64,000 bases of DNA from positions 1 to 64,000 of the forward strand of contig NCSJ02000104.1 of the NCBI GenBank assembly GCA_002812745.2, written 5' to 3'. Below the pieces are notes generated by a model, which saw only the letters and a list, made by a program, of their open reading frames with translations, searched no databases and was not told where the DNA came from. Position numbers and translations under genes: made by a program. The stretch comes from Scytalidium lignicola (lineage: Eukaryota; Ascomycota; Leotiomycetes). The number at the start of each line of letters is the position of its first letter. Position 1 is the first letter of the stretch. This document shows, one piece after another, positions 54,273 to 64,000 of the stretch.

Positions 54273-55257
54273 ATGGCGAATCAGGTACTGCCCTTAAAGG
54301 TTCCATCCACCATCGATCAGTGGAAAGCAGAGATGGCGCAACTTGGGATGGCTGGGGAGACCGTTTTCAAAACCACTCTGCTTTCGTTTGAGTCGGCCTC
54401 TAAGATGAAGTACGAGCAATATTTGCTGCTGCGTATTCTTCGAGTTACAAATGTGGCATTCAATCTCGCTGATTACGGACTGGCTGCATATGTCCTTCAA
54501 GCAGATCAAGCATTACAACAATACCAGTCCTGGCAGGATTATCTCACCAGCCTCACAGCGCCAGGGTTCTACGATGGAGTGTTCACCTTGGTAAAGCGTG
54601 AACAAGAGAGGTGTGCAGAGATACGAAACCGCCCCGCCGCTGATGAACAGATCGTCAATGGTGCATTAATATTTTTTCTAAATGGTCTTAACATCAAGAC
54701 CCCGGCAAATCACGATTGGACGATTGCGCGGCGAGAGTTTACGGCGCAGTTTGGCACCCGCTCCTACACGGCTCGGATAGACGGCCTGATGGTCGACCAC
54801 GGCTTGCAGAAGAAACCGCGAGCTATTGTTGAAGTCAAGAAAACTACCAGGCAAATAGGTGCAAGAGCCATCCGAATGCAGGAGGGTGCTGAGTTTGTGT
54901 CATGGATGCTGAGCGATGTGGAGATGGCCAGGAGACGAAGAGACCGGTAAGTGCTTTTTCCACAGTGTCGTCCAAGGGCCACGGTCATAATACCAGATGT
55001 ATAGTTTTGTCTTGGTCGCACAAGATCGGCACTTAGTCTACATTATTTTCGCCAAGTATGGTAATGCCTACCTGAACTACCTGAGGGGCACAGGGAGTGC
55101 GGAGGAGCTGACCTCCGCATTCATGACTCTAACGGAGGAAGGGCCATGGGATGTGACACAGAAGAACCATATGGAACAGCTGGGGCAGATCCTCGAGGCA
55201 ATCCGCCTCCGAGCAGAGGACGACGGAGCCCACGACCGACTCGCTGCGGGCCTGTGA
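54273..55257 (+). CDS. PD-(D/E)XK nuclease-like fungal protein
   Basis: Two exons, 54273-54946 and 55005-55257 (58-nt intron, GTAAGT...TATAG), 308 residues; ATG in CAACCATGGC context. The central core reads YTARIDGLMVDHGLQ, then KPRAIVEVKK, then IRMQEGAEFVSWML, then FVLVAQDRHLVYIIFAKYG, matching the D...E-x-K active-site layout of the restriction-endonuclease fold (Asp in ARIDG, Glu and Lys in VEVKK; the Gln of RMQEG is also conserved). The helical N-terminal part (residues 1-150) is unassigned. Fungal genomes carry many such proteins of unknown role; some selfish spore-killing proteins include the same fold, but there is no evidence of that here. It is intact, and forms a compact divergent pair with the 52943-53909 gene between two BVMO fragments. 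Confidence 0.82.
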
Positions 55258-55799
55258 AGGATGGGTGGGTGACTGGCGTTTGGGCGCATCATATATACTT
55301 GGGAAGTACACCACGGGCGTGTCTGGTGGGCTTTCTCGTCGTTTCAGCACAAGAAGATACCCCTTAGCAATAGAGAATAGACTATGTATTTCCTTTCCGT
55401 CTACATCCCCCGGCTTTATGAAAGTATCCATTACATCCTTGGTACAGTACCGTATCACATGTGGTATCACTCCGTGACATCATGTCCCGCATCAGAAGGC
55501 TGGTCGTCCACAATCTAGAAAATCCAGCAAATCACTTCCCATCCACCTAGAGAACAGTAATCAAACCCATGGAGAAGGCTTTTCCAAGCAGAATAGTGGG
55601 AGTTCTATGAAAGCTGTCTGCACCATGGTTATGTCGACGCTGTCGATTCCATGCCTGCGTGTGGCAGCGCCGGCTACAATCTGGGTTCTTTTCATAAACT
55701 TAAAATTCAATATCTTTCATGAGATGCTCTTGTCGGATAGTCAAGTACTTACGAATGTCAGTAAAGTGGGCCTCACTAAGATCGTGACTTTTGTATCTC
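55258..55799. other. Right junction region of the two-gene unit
   Basis: 3' flank of the nuclease-like gene, then sequence with no recognised coding content, up to the BVMO-like fragment. No inverted repeats or target duplications were found by eye. Confidence 0.4.
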
Positions 55800-55930
55800 A
55801 TCATTCCTGATGCTCCAGCTCCGATACACACAATGCGTAATTTGCACCGGCTGAAAATTGGCTTCTGTATGATTTCATAATGACTGGTTGTGCCATTTTC
55901 ATGGATCTCCTCGAGCATTTGCGGCACCAT
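55800..55930 (-). pseudogene. BVMO-like N-terminal fragment
   Basis: From ATG 55930, the minus strand encodes about 43 codons ending HYEIIQKPIFSRCKLRIVCIGAGASGM. This matches the start of fungal flavin monooxygenases: a short leader followed by the FAD-binding beta strand and GxGxxG. Beyond GASG the similarity stops, although the frame remains open to 55700 and contains a GTAAGT. There is no remainder of the enzyme nearby except the C-terminal remnant 3.4 kb downstream on the same strand. Confidence 0.6.
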
Positions 55931-56634
55931 GGCAGCGCAAAGTGGTATATTTATATTTTGTTTTTGGCTCTGATGGCTGGACGCAAATGACAAAACTGAG
56001 CATATTCCCCTCTCAGAAATGCCAACTTATATCTTTTTATTCTTATATCTATATATATATATGAAATGCACCCAGCTGGAATCGACGATTTGCAATCGTT
56101 TATTCCACTATAAATCCGACAGACCGGCTTGCCTGTGGGACGGATTGTGGCGGCGGGGGAATATTCAACAAAAGACCGCAATCGTCAGCGGACGAATGGA
56201 GCTGCGAACAAAGTCTCAGACACGACACAATAGTCAAGCCGTTCCTACTGAGGTGATCGTTGAGAATTCTCTGTAACTGATGGTCGGAGAGTGATGGTGG
56301 ACGGAAATGAGACCGCACATGTACGTTAGAGAGAATGCGGATGGATTCTTTCTGCTCATTCCAATTGGAACATTCACTACATGATATTTCTCACATCCGC
56401 AGTTGAACTTGAAAGCGGACTTTGTCATTTTTGCCACATTCAGGAGATATTCAGTCTTCAACTACCCCAGATTACCACTTCTTGACAGCCTCTCCAGGTG
56501 TGGAGGAGATATTATGATCTCATCTTCACCCCCTAGTTTATGGTTCTTCTACGATCTTCGTAGCTTTTATATCTGAACATGATCGCGATTCAGGTTTATT
56601 TAGAAGACCTATGCTAGCTAGACAAAATATTTTT
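55931..56634. other. Spacer upstream of the BVMO-like fragment
   Basis: Short frames only (60-85 codons), no domains. It probably carries the former oxygenase promoter and the 3' flank of the SDR gene. Confidence 0.4.
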
Positions 56635-57716
56635 TTAGGAAGTCCGCTCCTTTTCCAGTTGTCCCATTGTCTCTTCGTAAATAACCTCGATGTTGCTCAT
56701 CGTCGAACCCGGTCCACTAGGTAGTGGGCTATCCACATTGATAACTCTGGTCTTGTTTTTGATCACCTCGAGAACTGTCCCTCCAGGATATTTATCACTC
56801 TCAACGACCAGAAGCATTGCCTCGGCCAATTCCTCCGGGCTCAGGAATTCGTCATTCTCAGCGATTGCCTTCATCTTTTCCGGATGTTCCGTCCATAACG
56901 GGGTCTTGACCATGCCCGGCGCGACCGCAACGACTTTGATTCCATACTCTTCATGCAGCGGCGCCAACGTTCGAGTAAAAGACGAGACCCCAGCCTTAGA
57001 TGCACAATAGAGCGGCGTATTGAACAGCGCATACTGGGCAGCCAGAGATGAAATGTTGAGGATTGCCCCTACCGTCTCGTTTGGTTTTCGGCTTTTCGCG
57101 CGCTTGATCTGCTCGCGAATGGCAAGACGAGAACCGTACATCAAACCAGAGAGGTTGATGTTAATGGACTGGTAGGTGTCCTTTTCAGTGTCTGCCCAGA
57201 AATTGGACCACTCCTATATTTCGTATGTTGGCATGTGCGCAGGTGCGATATTGAAGTATATGGTACGGATGTCAATTTGGAACTCACTGGCTCGAAGACC
57301 CCTGCACCATTGCACATCAAGTCAACCTTTCCCACGGTCTTCTTTGCATAGTCAAAAGTCTCGCGTAAGTCCTGGAAGCTGGATACATCCGTCTTCTTGA
57401 ATAGTATCTGATTGGATCTAGAAGATAAACTTGTTAGATCATAATGGCCGTAATTTGGCTGCGCCGCCAAATTGCTCTCACCTCTTCTCTTTTAAGAAGT
57501 TTGTGAGTGGCTTGGTCTCTTGAATGTCGGCAACAATTACATTGGCTCCCTTGTTGGCAAGCAACTTCACAAAAGCAAGATTGATGCCTTTCCGTCCGTC
57601 AGTTACGCTGTATCTCGCCTTTAGGGAAGGAAGACACTTGATTCTGGAGTTACCAGACACCTACCAGAAGCACCTCCGGTCACAATCGCGTTCTTGCCGG
57701 CCAATGAAAATGCCAT
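56635..57716 (-). CDS. Short-chain dehydrogenase/reductase, 15-PGDH-like
   Basis: Four exons inferred: 57716-57665, 57587-57482, 57417-57288 and 57213-56635 (introns of 77, 64, 74 nt), 288 residues. It has the classical SDR cofactor motif TGGASGI (residues 13-19), VIVADIQE with an acidic residue that favours NAD(H), CNGAGVFEP (the NNAG equivalent), catalytic Ser in ILNISSLAA and YCASKAG (YxxxK), then VAPGMVKTPLW. The C-terminal part, EELAEAMLLVVESDKYPGGTVLEV, resembles fungal 15-hydroxyprostaglandin-dehydrogenase-like proteins. It oxidises or reduces a secondary alcohol/ketone; the substrate is unknown. It sits between the BVMO fragments and the regulator, and is consistent with supplying a ketone to the oxygenase. 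All catalytic residues are intact. Confidence 0.9.
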
Positions 57717-59483
57717 TGTCGCTATACTTTCTTGATTTGCATGACCACGAGGAAGAGAACTCACCTGTATTTAATCCAAATCCTTCTCGGGCATGCATTT
57801 CCGCGTTTCTGGGGACTGCGGGGGAGGGGCGGGGCGCCGAAAGAAACCCCACAGATGAAGGGGCTTGGGAAGAGAGGGAAGAGAGCATCAATGCAAAGTT
57901 ATTTCGCGGAAACATTTCCGCGCGCCCAAATCGACTTTTTGGAAATAACTCGACAGCCACGTCACCTACTGACAATTGAACACTAAGAATCAATTTTTCG
58001 AAGCTAACTCTAAGCTGCTTAGTAGTAAAAAGCCTTTTATAGACTATAGTTGTTTAAAAAAAAAAGAGAGAGGAAGATGTTAATGAATAGCAAACTTACC
58101 TTTTTTAAAAACTAAAATCTTTAACTAAATATGTTAGTTGAAAACTAATTATNAAAAAGTCNAAAAAAGCTNAAAAAGTTTGTCTTATACTATTCGGCAA
58201 TTCTTTAGACTTTCTAAAGTCTTTGAAATTATTTTTTAGAAGTCCGAAAACCAACCATTGCCCAAGGTGATATACGGCAAATATAGCTCGGGAGATCACA
58301 TCTAGGTCACCCCAAGGCGCTAAGTCATAGGCCAGTGTTTGCCATTCATTAGACGAAACTCTCCGCAGGAGTCCCCTTAGCTGCAGTAGCTGCCGTCGAC
58401 TATAAGCTAAATTCCGAACAACAAAATTTAACTTCAAATTTTATATATTATACTACTATGCTAATACTGGAATAGAAGCAAGCATAGATTATAATTCTAG
58501 TCTCTCTTAGTAGACGTATCCATCGAGACCTAAAGGCATTACGATACAAAGTATAGAATAATTAACTCGCAGTGGATAATCTTACCACAAATAGAATCCT
58601 CCCTCCTGCGATTAACTAGGCTATAAAATCCTAGCAGCATACCTCCATCCACATCTAATCCCAGGCTAAGATTATAGCTGTGCGTCGATCTGGATGAACT
58701 CTGTTTAGACGACACCCAAGGAAGTGAAGTGGTTACTCTAATGGCCTGCGCTGCTAAGAGTAACGCAAGGCCCAGAGTCGACAGCATAGCTCATGCCAAA
58801 TCGGCGGGTCTATGGACCAGGGCCGCACTGCGCTATGTCACATTCGAGTGGACAGTCCATAACAGCGCCTTGCGAGAATGAGTATAGTGCGAACAGTTCC
58901 TGGTGCCTATTGGCTTTAAGTCTTGTGGTTTTTCACCCCTTCGCCTAAGGCACAACTGCATCTCCACAGTTCAGGTTTAAGACGGTAGGTATATGGGCAC
59001 CATCATGGCAGAAACCGCCCAGCAGGGACATCAGTGACGACACCGTGGGCTAGCTTAAGTCTCTAGGTCACCCTGCAGCAATGTTTACACGATGCGCTAA
59101 TGTAATTGATATAAGGTAGGGCCTTGGGAAGCCGCTTAAGAAAGGCGACCCTAATTGCTTCCATGATACAGTATTTGTACCCGCGTGATTGGGTAAGATT
59201 TCGCAATATAGGCTCTGTTAATATGCAGCACACGAAAACCAGGCCCCGCTTTGGACTGGACCGGAATATGAAGAAAGACATCCGGCGAGTGATACAGGCA
59301 GGACATGCAAGGCCGGGCATCTTGACACGACGTGGGTGTCCTTGTTGACTAAATCAAAGCGGGCTACGCATTCTTGTCTGTTTGGAAGAATTAAAGAAGA
59401 ATGTTACGGTATAGTCTTATGCTTGCGAATCCTCTATACTATTCAGATGTTTTCGTAAAAGGACTAGTTTAGCTGTTGTAGAT
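57717..59483. other. Spacer with small ambiguous frames
   Basis: Includes the SDR promoter, a region with three Ns in homopolymers (58153-58172) and two minus-strand open stretches (58105-58437; 58539-58787), of which the latter is listed separately. 58800-59480 has no coding signal. Confidence 0.4.
58539..58787 (-). CDS. Possible small secreted protein, first exon
   Basis: ATG-started frame of 82 codons whose N-terminus looks like a signal peptide (MLSTLGLALLLAAQA), followed by a Ser-rich stretch and LGLDVDGGMLLGFYSLVNRR. A GGTAAG donor-like site near 58585 could link it to the open stretch at 58437-58200 (SSNEWQTLAYDLAPWGDLD). No known family; the splice is uncertain and the locus may be non-coding. 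Confidence 0.25.
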   Translation of the reverse strand: MLSTLGLALLLAAQAIRVTTSLPWVSSKQSSSRSTHSYNLSLGLDVDGGMLLGFYSLVNRRREDSICGKIIHCELIILYFVS

Positions 59484-61235
59484 CTATGCATTATTGCTGC
59501 CGCTTGTGAATATCAGTGTATCTTCCCAAGCTGTTTGAGCTTGTCTGTAGTGTAGGAGTATAGGATCGGTTGGGCCATCAGACAAGGCCATACGGACTTC
59601 ACATATCCTGTCAAGCTGCGGCGACGTCGGCAAAGAGAGGTCATGAATCCCAGGAGAGCTGGAAAGGGAGAAGTCATCAACAGGGTCTAAATCTTTATAA
59701 AAATCACCTTCCTCAATCTCCATGACTCTGCGTGCGACACACGAAGCTATTTTGGAATCCCACATGCCTTCTCGGTATGAAGTTGTTTCCATCAGCCTGA
59801 TAGCTTGGAGCCTGATGCGGTGGAGACGGCATTTAAGAGCAGTGTAGTAGAGTGGAGCTATCCATCCAATGTCGACGATAGACCTTGACATGTAGATGCG
59901 TGGCCAGGGAAGAGGCCCTGCTGGATGTTCGGATATGCCTGCTTTCCACATGACTATGGCTTTGTTAAGAATGGAGATGAATCGTTGTGTATGAGAATCG
60001 AAGACAGATTCATCGTCTAAACGCAGGCAAGTATCCGCCATGATGGCTGCCATATTGTGGTATATGAATAGCAGGCCGTAGGCCATATCTCTTGAGTCTT
60101 GGTCTTGCATGGAATTTCTGGACGCTTCAAGGGTATCAAAGCACCTGGAAATCTGAATCTGAATCTTTGTCAGATACGATACCAAGGAAGATGGTTGTTC
60201 CACAATGGGATGGCGAGAAACCTGTTGACNGCGCGCCAACTCGGTAAGATGGAATATACTGCCGAATATCTTCTCAATTTGCGTCCACGCTTGGTTGACG
60301 GATCGGAAAATCGAAGGTGATGACAAATGTTCGGAGATTTGCAAAACTTGACATGGATGCTGATAACTATGTCTGAATAGCTTTGACTGGAGATCTAAAC
60401 GGCAGAAGGCTCTGACGATAGCATCGTCGATAGAACCGGGAACAGGCTCGAAGAGCAGAGTTCCATTGCCTTCAGTGATAGGTATTTCTAACTCCCTGAG
60501 GAGCTTCAACCCATTCTCGAGATGGGTTTGACCAGTCGCCAAGTGGCCACAAAGGAGCTCTAAGCACACAAAAACGAAACAGGTCATAAGAGCCGCACGT
60601 GCCGATGCCTTATCCTTGATCGCGAAAGGCGGTTGCAGATGACGAATAGCCTTGGTATAATGCTGCAGTGTAAACCGTTCCTGTTTGTCGGGAGTATTGC
60701 ATACTCGTCTTCCGTAGTTGCTCTCGTAAACCTCTCTCCTGTGAACAGAGCTCAGAGACAGGACAGCGTGCAGTATGGCAGGCTCGCTCAAGCATGCGGA
60801 GTAGAGTAGCGAGTCCCATAAGGCCAGGATGGAGGCGCCGGGTATCTTCTTGGATGTGCGGTATTTGAACCACTCAAGATTCTCCCGCTCTTCTGTGGTC
60901 CCAGTGAATGGGAAGATACGCGCGTGTTGCAGATGACCAACACTGCCGATTGAACCCGGGGGCAGTTGTGGATTAACGTAGAAGTTCACTCCGCTGCCTA
61001 ACACCCCGTAGCCATCGCATACCCGACCGGTTGAAACGCACCGGCGGCAGGCTGGGCGGGTTTCATCACATTTGATCTTTCGAATCCTGCCATAGTTATC
61101 AGCTTCTCTCGTTGCTCAATGCTGCCGTCGACGCAACCAGGAGACTTACTTGCAAGTTCGGCAGCCGGTCTTCACCTGTACCCTGCACACGTCACCACGA
61201 CCGTTCGACTTGTACGGCTGACTAGCTCCACCCAT
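59484..61235 (-). CDS. Zn2Cys6 transcription factor with fungal regulatory domain
   Basis: Two exons, 61235-61150 and 61086-59484 (63-nt intron), 562 residues. The zinc cluster spans the junction: TGCRTCKIRKIKCDETRPAC followed by RRCVSTGRVC, i.e. C-x2-C-x6-C-x6-C-x2-C-x6-C (residues about 26-53). Then comes a proline-containing linker and the helical C-terminal domain common in fungal C6 regulators (ILHAVLSLSSVHRREVYESN, ARAALMTCFVFVCLELLCGH, NGLKLLREL). One N (60230) gives an unknown residue without a frameshift. It is flanked by an SDR and an AKR, and is therefore a plausible pathway-specific regulator of this neighbourhood. Nuclear. Confidence 0.92.
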
Positions 61236-61751
61236 CAGTAAAAGGTCTCAGTGTGGCTACTCATGCATGCTGTTAACCATTGTTCTCAAGCCGACGTTCC
61301 AGGAAGTTTGACATTTCAAGGGACTTCCAATGGAGCCAGGCGGTATAAATGCTTCTATCCGTCGCTCCAGAAAATCGCCAAATGATTGATTGGCTGAAAG
61401 TTCGGTGGGGAACCCTGCACCAGACTCTAACCATGCCATTGGCCTGATCGGGGTTTCGACACGATGATTGGTTAATAGACCAATAAGCCAAAGGCCGGCC
61501 GCCGAGAAGGTATTGAATGGAACGAGACATTTACAGAGTCCAAATATATCATGGATTTGATCACCGTCGAGTCAGCTCGCGGACTTGACGGAGGCAGCTT
61601 CGTCCGCTAATACCGGGCACTATCTGTGCGGCAAGATGATAAATATCTTGCTTTCCTCCTGATACCTAGCCAGAATTTGTACTATAATCAGATCAAGAGT
61701 TGACGCTCTTCCCTTCTCCATCAGCCTTAACTTACTTCGCTGGAAATAACA
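61236..61751. promoter_or_regulatory. Divergent promoter of regulator and AKR
   Basis: About 515 bp between the divergent start codons of the Zn2Cys6 gene and the aldo-keto reductase. GC-richer than other spacers. CGG half-sites typical of Zn2Cys6 binding can be found, but no clear spaced pair could be singled out. Confidence 0.4.
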
Positions 61752-62961
61752 ATGGCTACGAAAACCGTCCCATTGCACAAGCTGGGAAAAGATGGCCCAA
61801 GCATTCCACTTATGGGCTTTGGGCTGATGACGATTGCTGGCGCTCATGGCGATCGCCCCAGCGATGAAGAGCAATTTAGCATCCTGGACCGAGCTCTTGA
61901 GCTGGGAGACATATTCTGGGATACTGCTGAGTACGTCTCCGAGCACATTGCCCTGGGGAGGAGACACTCATCAATCGCAGCATTTACGGAGACAATCTAG
62001 AAGTGTTGGCCAAGTGGTTCCAGCACACTGGAAAGCGAGACAAAATCTTCCTTGCGTCAAAATTTGGAATCATCATGGGAGAGAATCTCGAGTTGAAGGG
62101 GTTTGACAGCTCCGCTGAGTACTGCAAGAAGGCCTGCGACGAGAGTCTCAAGCGGCTTGGCGTCGATTGCATTGACCTATGTAAGTCCGCGATATGAACT
62201 TCTTGAAATATGATATTGGTAGATTTATCGTTGATCGTTGATACTAAACCAATCAGTCTATGTCCATCATATCAACCCGGAAACGCCTATCGAGGAAACG
62301 ATGCGAGCAATGGCGGATCTGAAAGCGTAAGCTCACCGGCTTTTCTTTTTTTACAACGTCATAATATCTAACGCATCTCAGAGAAGGCAAGATCAAACAT
62401 ATTGGATTGTGCGCGCTAAGCTCGAGCACCCTCCGTCGTGCTTGCAAAATTGCACCCGTCGCTGCGGTGCAGGTTGAGTACTCGGCTTTCGTGCTTGACA
62501 TCGAAGGGGAGCGCGGCACCAACCTTCTTCAGGCTTGCCGAGAGCTTGGGGTTGCTGTCGTCTGCTTCGGGCCCATTGGTCGAGGCCTGCTCACAGGCAC
62601 AGTGACAGGCAGCGAGTCGATTTCTGGGACAGGGGATATCCGCACCAAATGGGTTCCTCGTTTCCAAGAAGACAACCTAAAGAAGAATCTCAAGGTCGTC
62701 AATCAGTTCAAGGCTCTGGCGGATAAGAAGGGGTGTACTTCGGCCCAACTGGCTCTTGCATGGGTTCTCAAGCAGGGAGATGACATCTTCCCAATTCCCG
62801 GAACCAAGAAGATCAAGTATCTAGAGGCTAACTGGGCAGCGCTTGATGTACATCTCAGTGACGCCGAAGAAGCCGAGGTTCGAAAAATGGTTGCGGGCTC
62901 GGAGCTAGCCGGCTTTGAAACCCATCCCTCTGCGTACGTAAATACAAAGGAATTAGCTTGA
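61752..62961 (+). CDS. Aldo-keto reductase (AKR13/YakC-like)
   Basis: Four exons inferred: 61752-61930, 61981-62180, 62257-62326 and 62382-62961 (introns of 50, 76, 55 nt), 342 residues. The catalytic tetrad is recognisable: Asp and Tyr in WDTADIYGDN (across the first intron), Lys in ASKFGI, His in YVHHINPETPIEE. Further family marks are GKIKHIGLCALSSSTLRRA, VQVEYSAFVLDIE, GPIGRGLLTG and FPIPGTKKIKYLEANWAALD. NADPH-dependent reduction of aldehydes or ketones in the cytosol. Divergent from the Zn2Cys6 gene and likely co-regulated. Intact. Confidence 0.93.
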
Positions 62962-64000
62962 GCAGACCATAGTTATATTAAAAACTTTTACTTAGACTAG
63001 CCAAACGGTCTAGTCTCGTCCAGAATAAACTGTAAGCCACAGTGTCGCTTAAATTGGACCAGACGAAACAGTATCCCTTCGTCTGGTGGAAATGGCTCAC
63101 TTCACGTAATCAAGACTACAGCGAAATTGTGGTGGAACTCTGCCGAGACGCTAATTACAAGATGCATGAATTGATATATACTTTGCTATATCACCCAGTA
63201 TTTTGATTTATTTTACCAATCTGAACCTTCTCGAAATCGCATGGTCTTAAAATTTTAGGTAAAGGGTAAGAATTTTCCTTTTGTTCCAAATTAACAATAA
63301 TATCACTATGATGGGAGTTAAGTTCTTACAATCTCTCTCATTGGTGGGATGCAAACTCTTTTATCTAGAAGCATATACAGTGTATTGACCTCGGATTTGA
63401 ATGATTAAACCAACATTGACACCCGGAAGTATTCCCAGTTCGTGAGCTTTCTTTAGAACTGTGCCTTTTTTTTTGTCTCACNTTTTTTACCCCTCTTTCT
63501 TATTTCTCAACTCCTTTCTGTTAATTTCCTTTCTCTTAAGACTGTTCCCATGATTCTTTATTCTCACCTATCTCTTTTCCGGTTTTGGTGGATTTTAAAG
63601 TAAGGAATGAAGGTAACGTTAAGTTGAGTTCTCATAAGCCTTAGCAAGGTTCTATATGTCTTATATTAAAAATTACATCTATTTAGACTTACTGAATTAT
63701 GTATTTCAATCAATTATTCTCCAAATTCTATACCTGCTATCTCGGTGAAAGCCATCCCATTGGCGATAGTATTCACCCTCACTTAAGCGACTTTTAGTGG
63801 GACTCGAAGTACACAAGTACATAACGAGCCGGGATCCAAAAGTCTGTGCGCACAGGCTTCACTACCATCAAATGCATCAAAGTTAGGTATTAAAGCAGCT
63901 TCTAATTAGGAGTTGACCACCTATGGCGCTTTATTAAGACAGTAACCCAATGTTCCTGATTTAAAATCAACTTATTTATCCAATCCTGTGGTATTGCCTC
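62962..64000. other. AT-rich right end of the window with small hairpins
   Basis: No coding signal. Hairpins just after the AKR stop: GACTAG...TCTAGTC (about 62995-63017) and CCAGACGAA...TTCGTCTGG (63059-63086), possibly transcript 3'-end structures or a repeat remnant. Pyrimidine-rich DNA with an N at 63482. The edge cuts off whatever follows. Confidence 0.45.

Noticed and set aside
59063..59348. Overlapping 74- and 85-codon frames on both strands
   Set aside because: No domain, no signal peptide with convincing context, no splice support.
1..64000. CRISPR array, bacterial operons, rRNA
   Set aside because: No regularly spaced repeats of that kind; genes have spliceosomal introns and fungal families; no rRNA sequence recognised.

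Overview
The window looks like a contig from a filamentous ascomycete (Pezizomycotina). The evidence is short GT-AG introns of about 45-105 nt with CTAAC/CTAAT branch sites, fungal-only families (HET, NACHT-WD40 NLR, PigL_N-type N-terminal domain, RTA1, Zn2Cys6 regulators), and an LTR retrotransposon carrying C-to-T/G-to-A changes typical of repeat-induced point mutation (RIP). I cannot assign a genus. Many N characters sit against homopolymers. At four of them, inside genes, removing one base restores the reading frame, so those frameshifts are probably assembly artefacts.

Layout. 1-7.4 kb: AT-rich, RIP-degraded DNA with a full-length LTR retrotransposon (194-bp LTRs) that carries a later, un-mutated 105-bp insertion. 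8-27 kb: a self/non-self recognition-type neighbourhood. It holds a small membrane/coiled-coil ORF, a giant protein with a PigL_N-like N-terminus and a disordered Pro/Ser-rich body, a seven-exon NACHT-WD40 NLR with an in-frame stop between NACHT and WD40, a single-pass membrane protein of unknown function, and a HET-domain protein. 27.7-43.2 kb: an NCS1/Fur-type permease followed by a solo LTR with a perfect target duplication, a Zn2Cys6 regulator, a Myb-like plus C2H2-like chimera, a MITE, an RTA1-family membrane protein, a decayed gene and a second HET gene.

44-63 kb: a metabolic neighbourhood. It contains a divergent class II fumarase, a one-domain ABM monooxygenase, an alpha/beta-hydrolase interrupted by a 164-bp insert, a metallo-beta-lactamase-fold protein lacking one metal-binding His, a broken Baeyer-Villiger monooxygenase (BVMO), a 15-PGDH-like SDR, a Zn2Cys6 regulator and an aldo-keto reductase. 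The BVMO C-terminal remnant (51.5-52.4 kb) and a BVMO-like N-terminal remnant (55.8-55.9 kb) lie on the same strand, in order, on either side of two divergent intact genes: one unknown, one PD-(D/E)XK nuclease-like. This suggests that the pair replaced the middle of the oxygenase gene. BVMO, hydrolase, SDR and AKR would fit ring-opening catabolism or tailoring, but several members are damaged, so the cluster looks like it is decaying.

Exon boundaries were inferred by eye from splice consensus, reading frame and family conservation. They have not been tested against transcripts.
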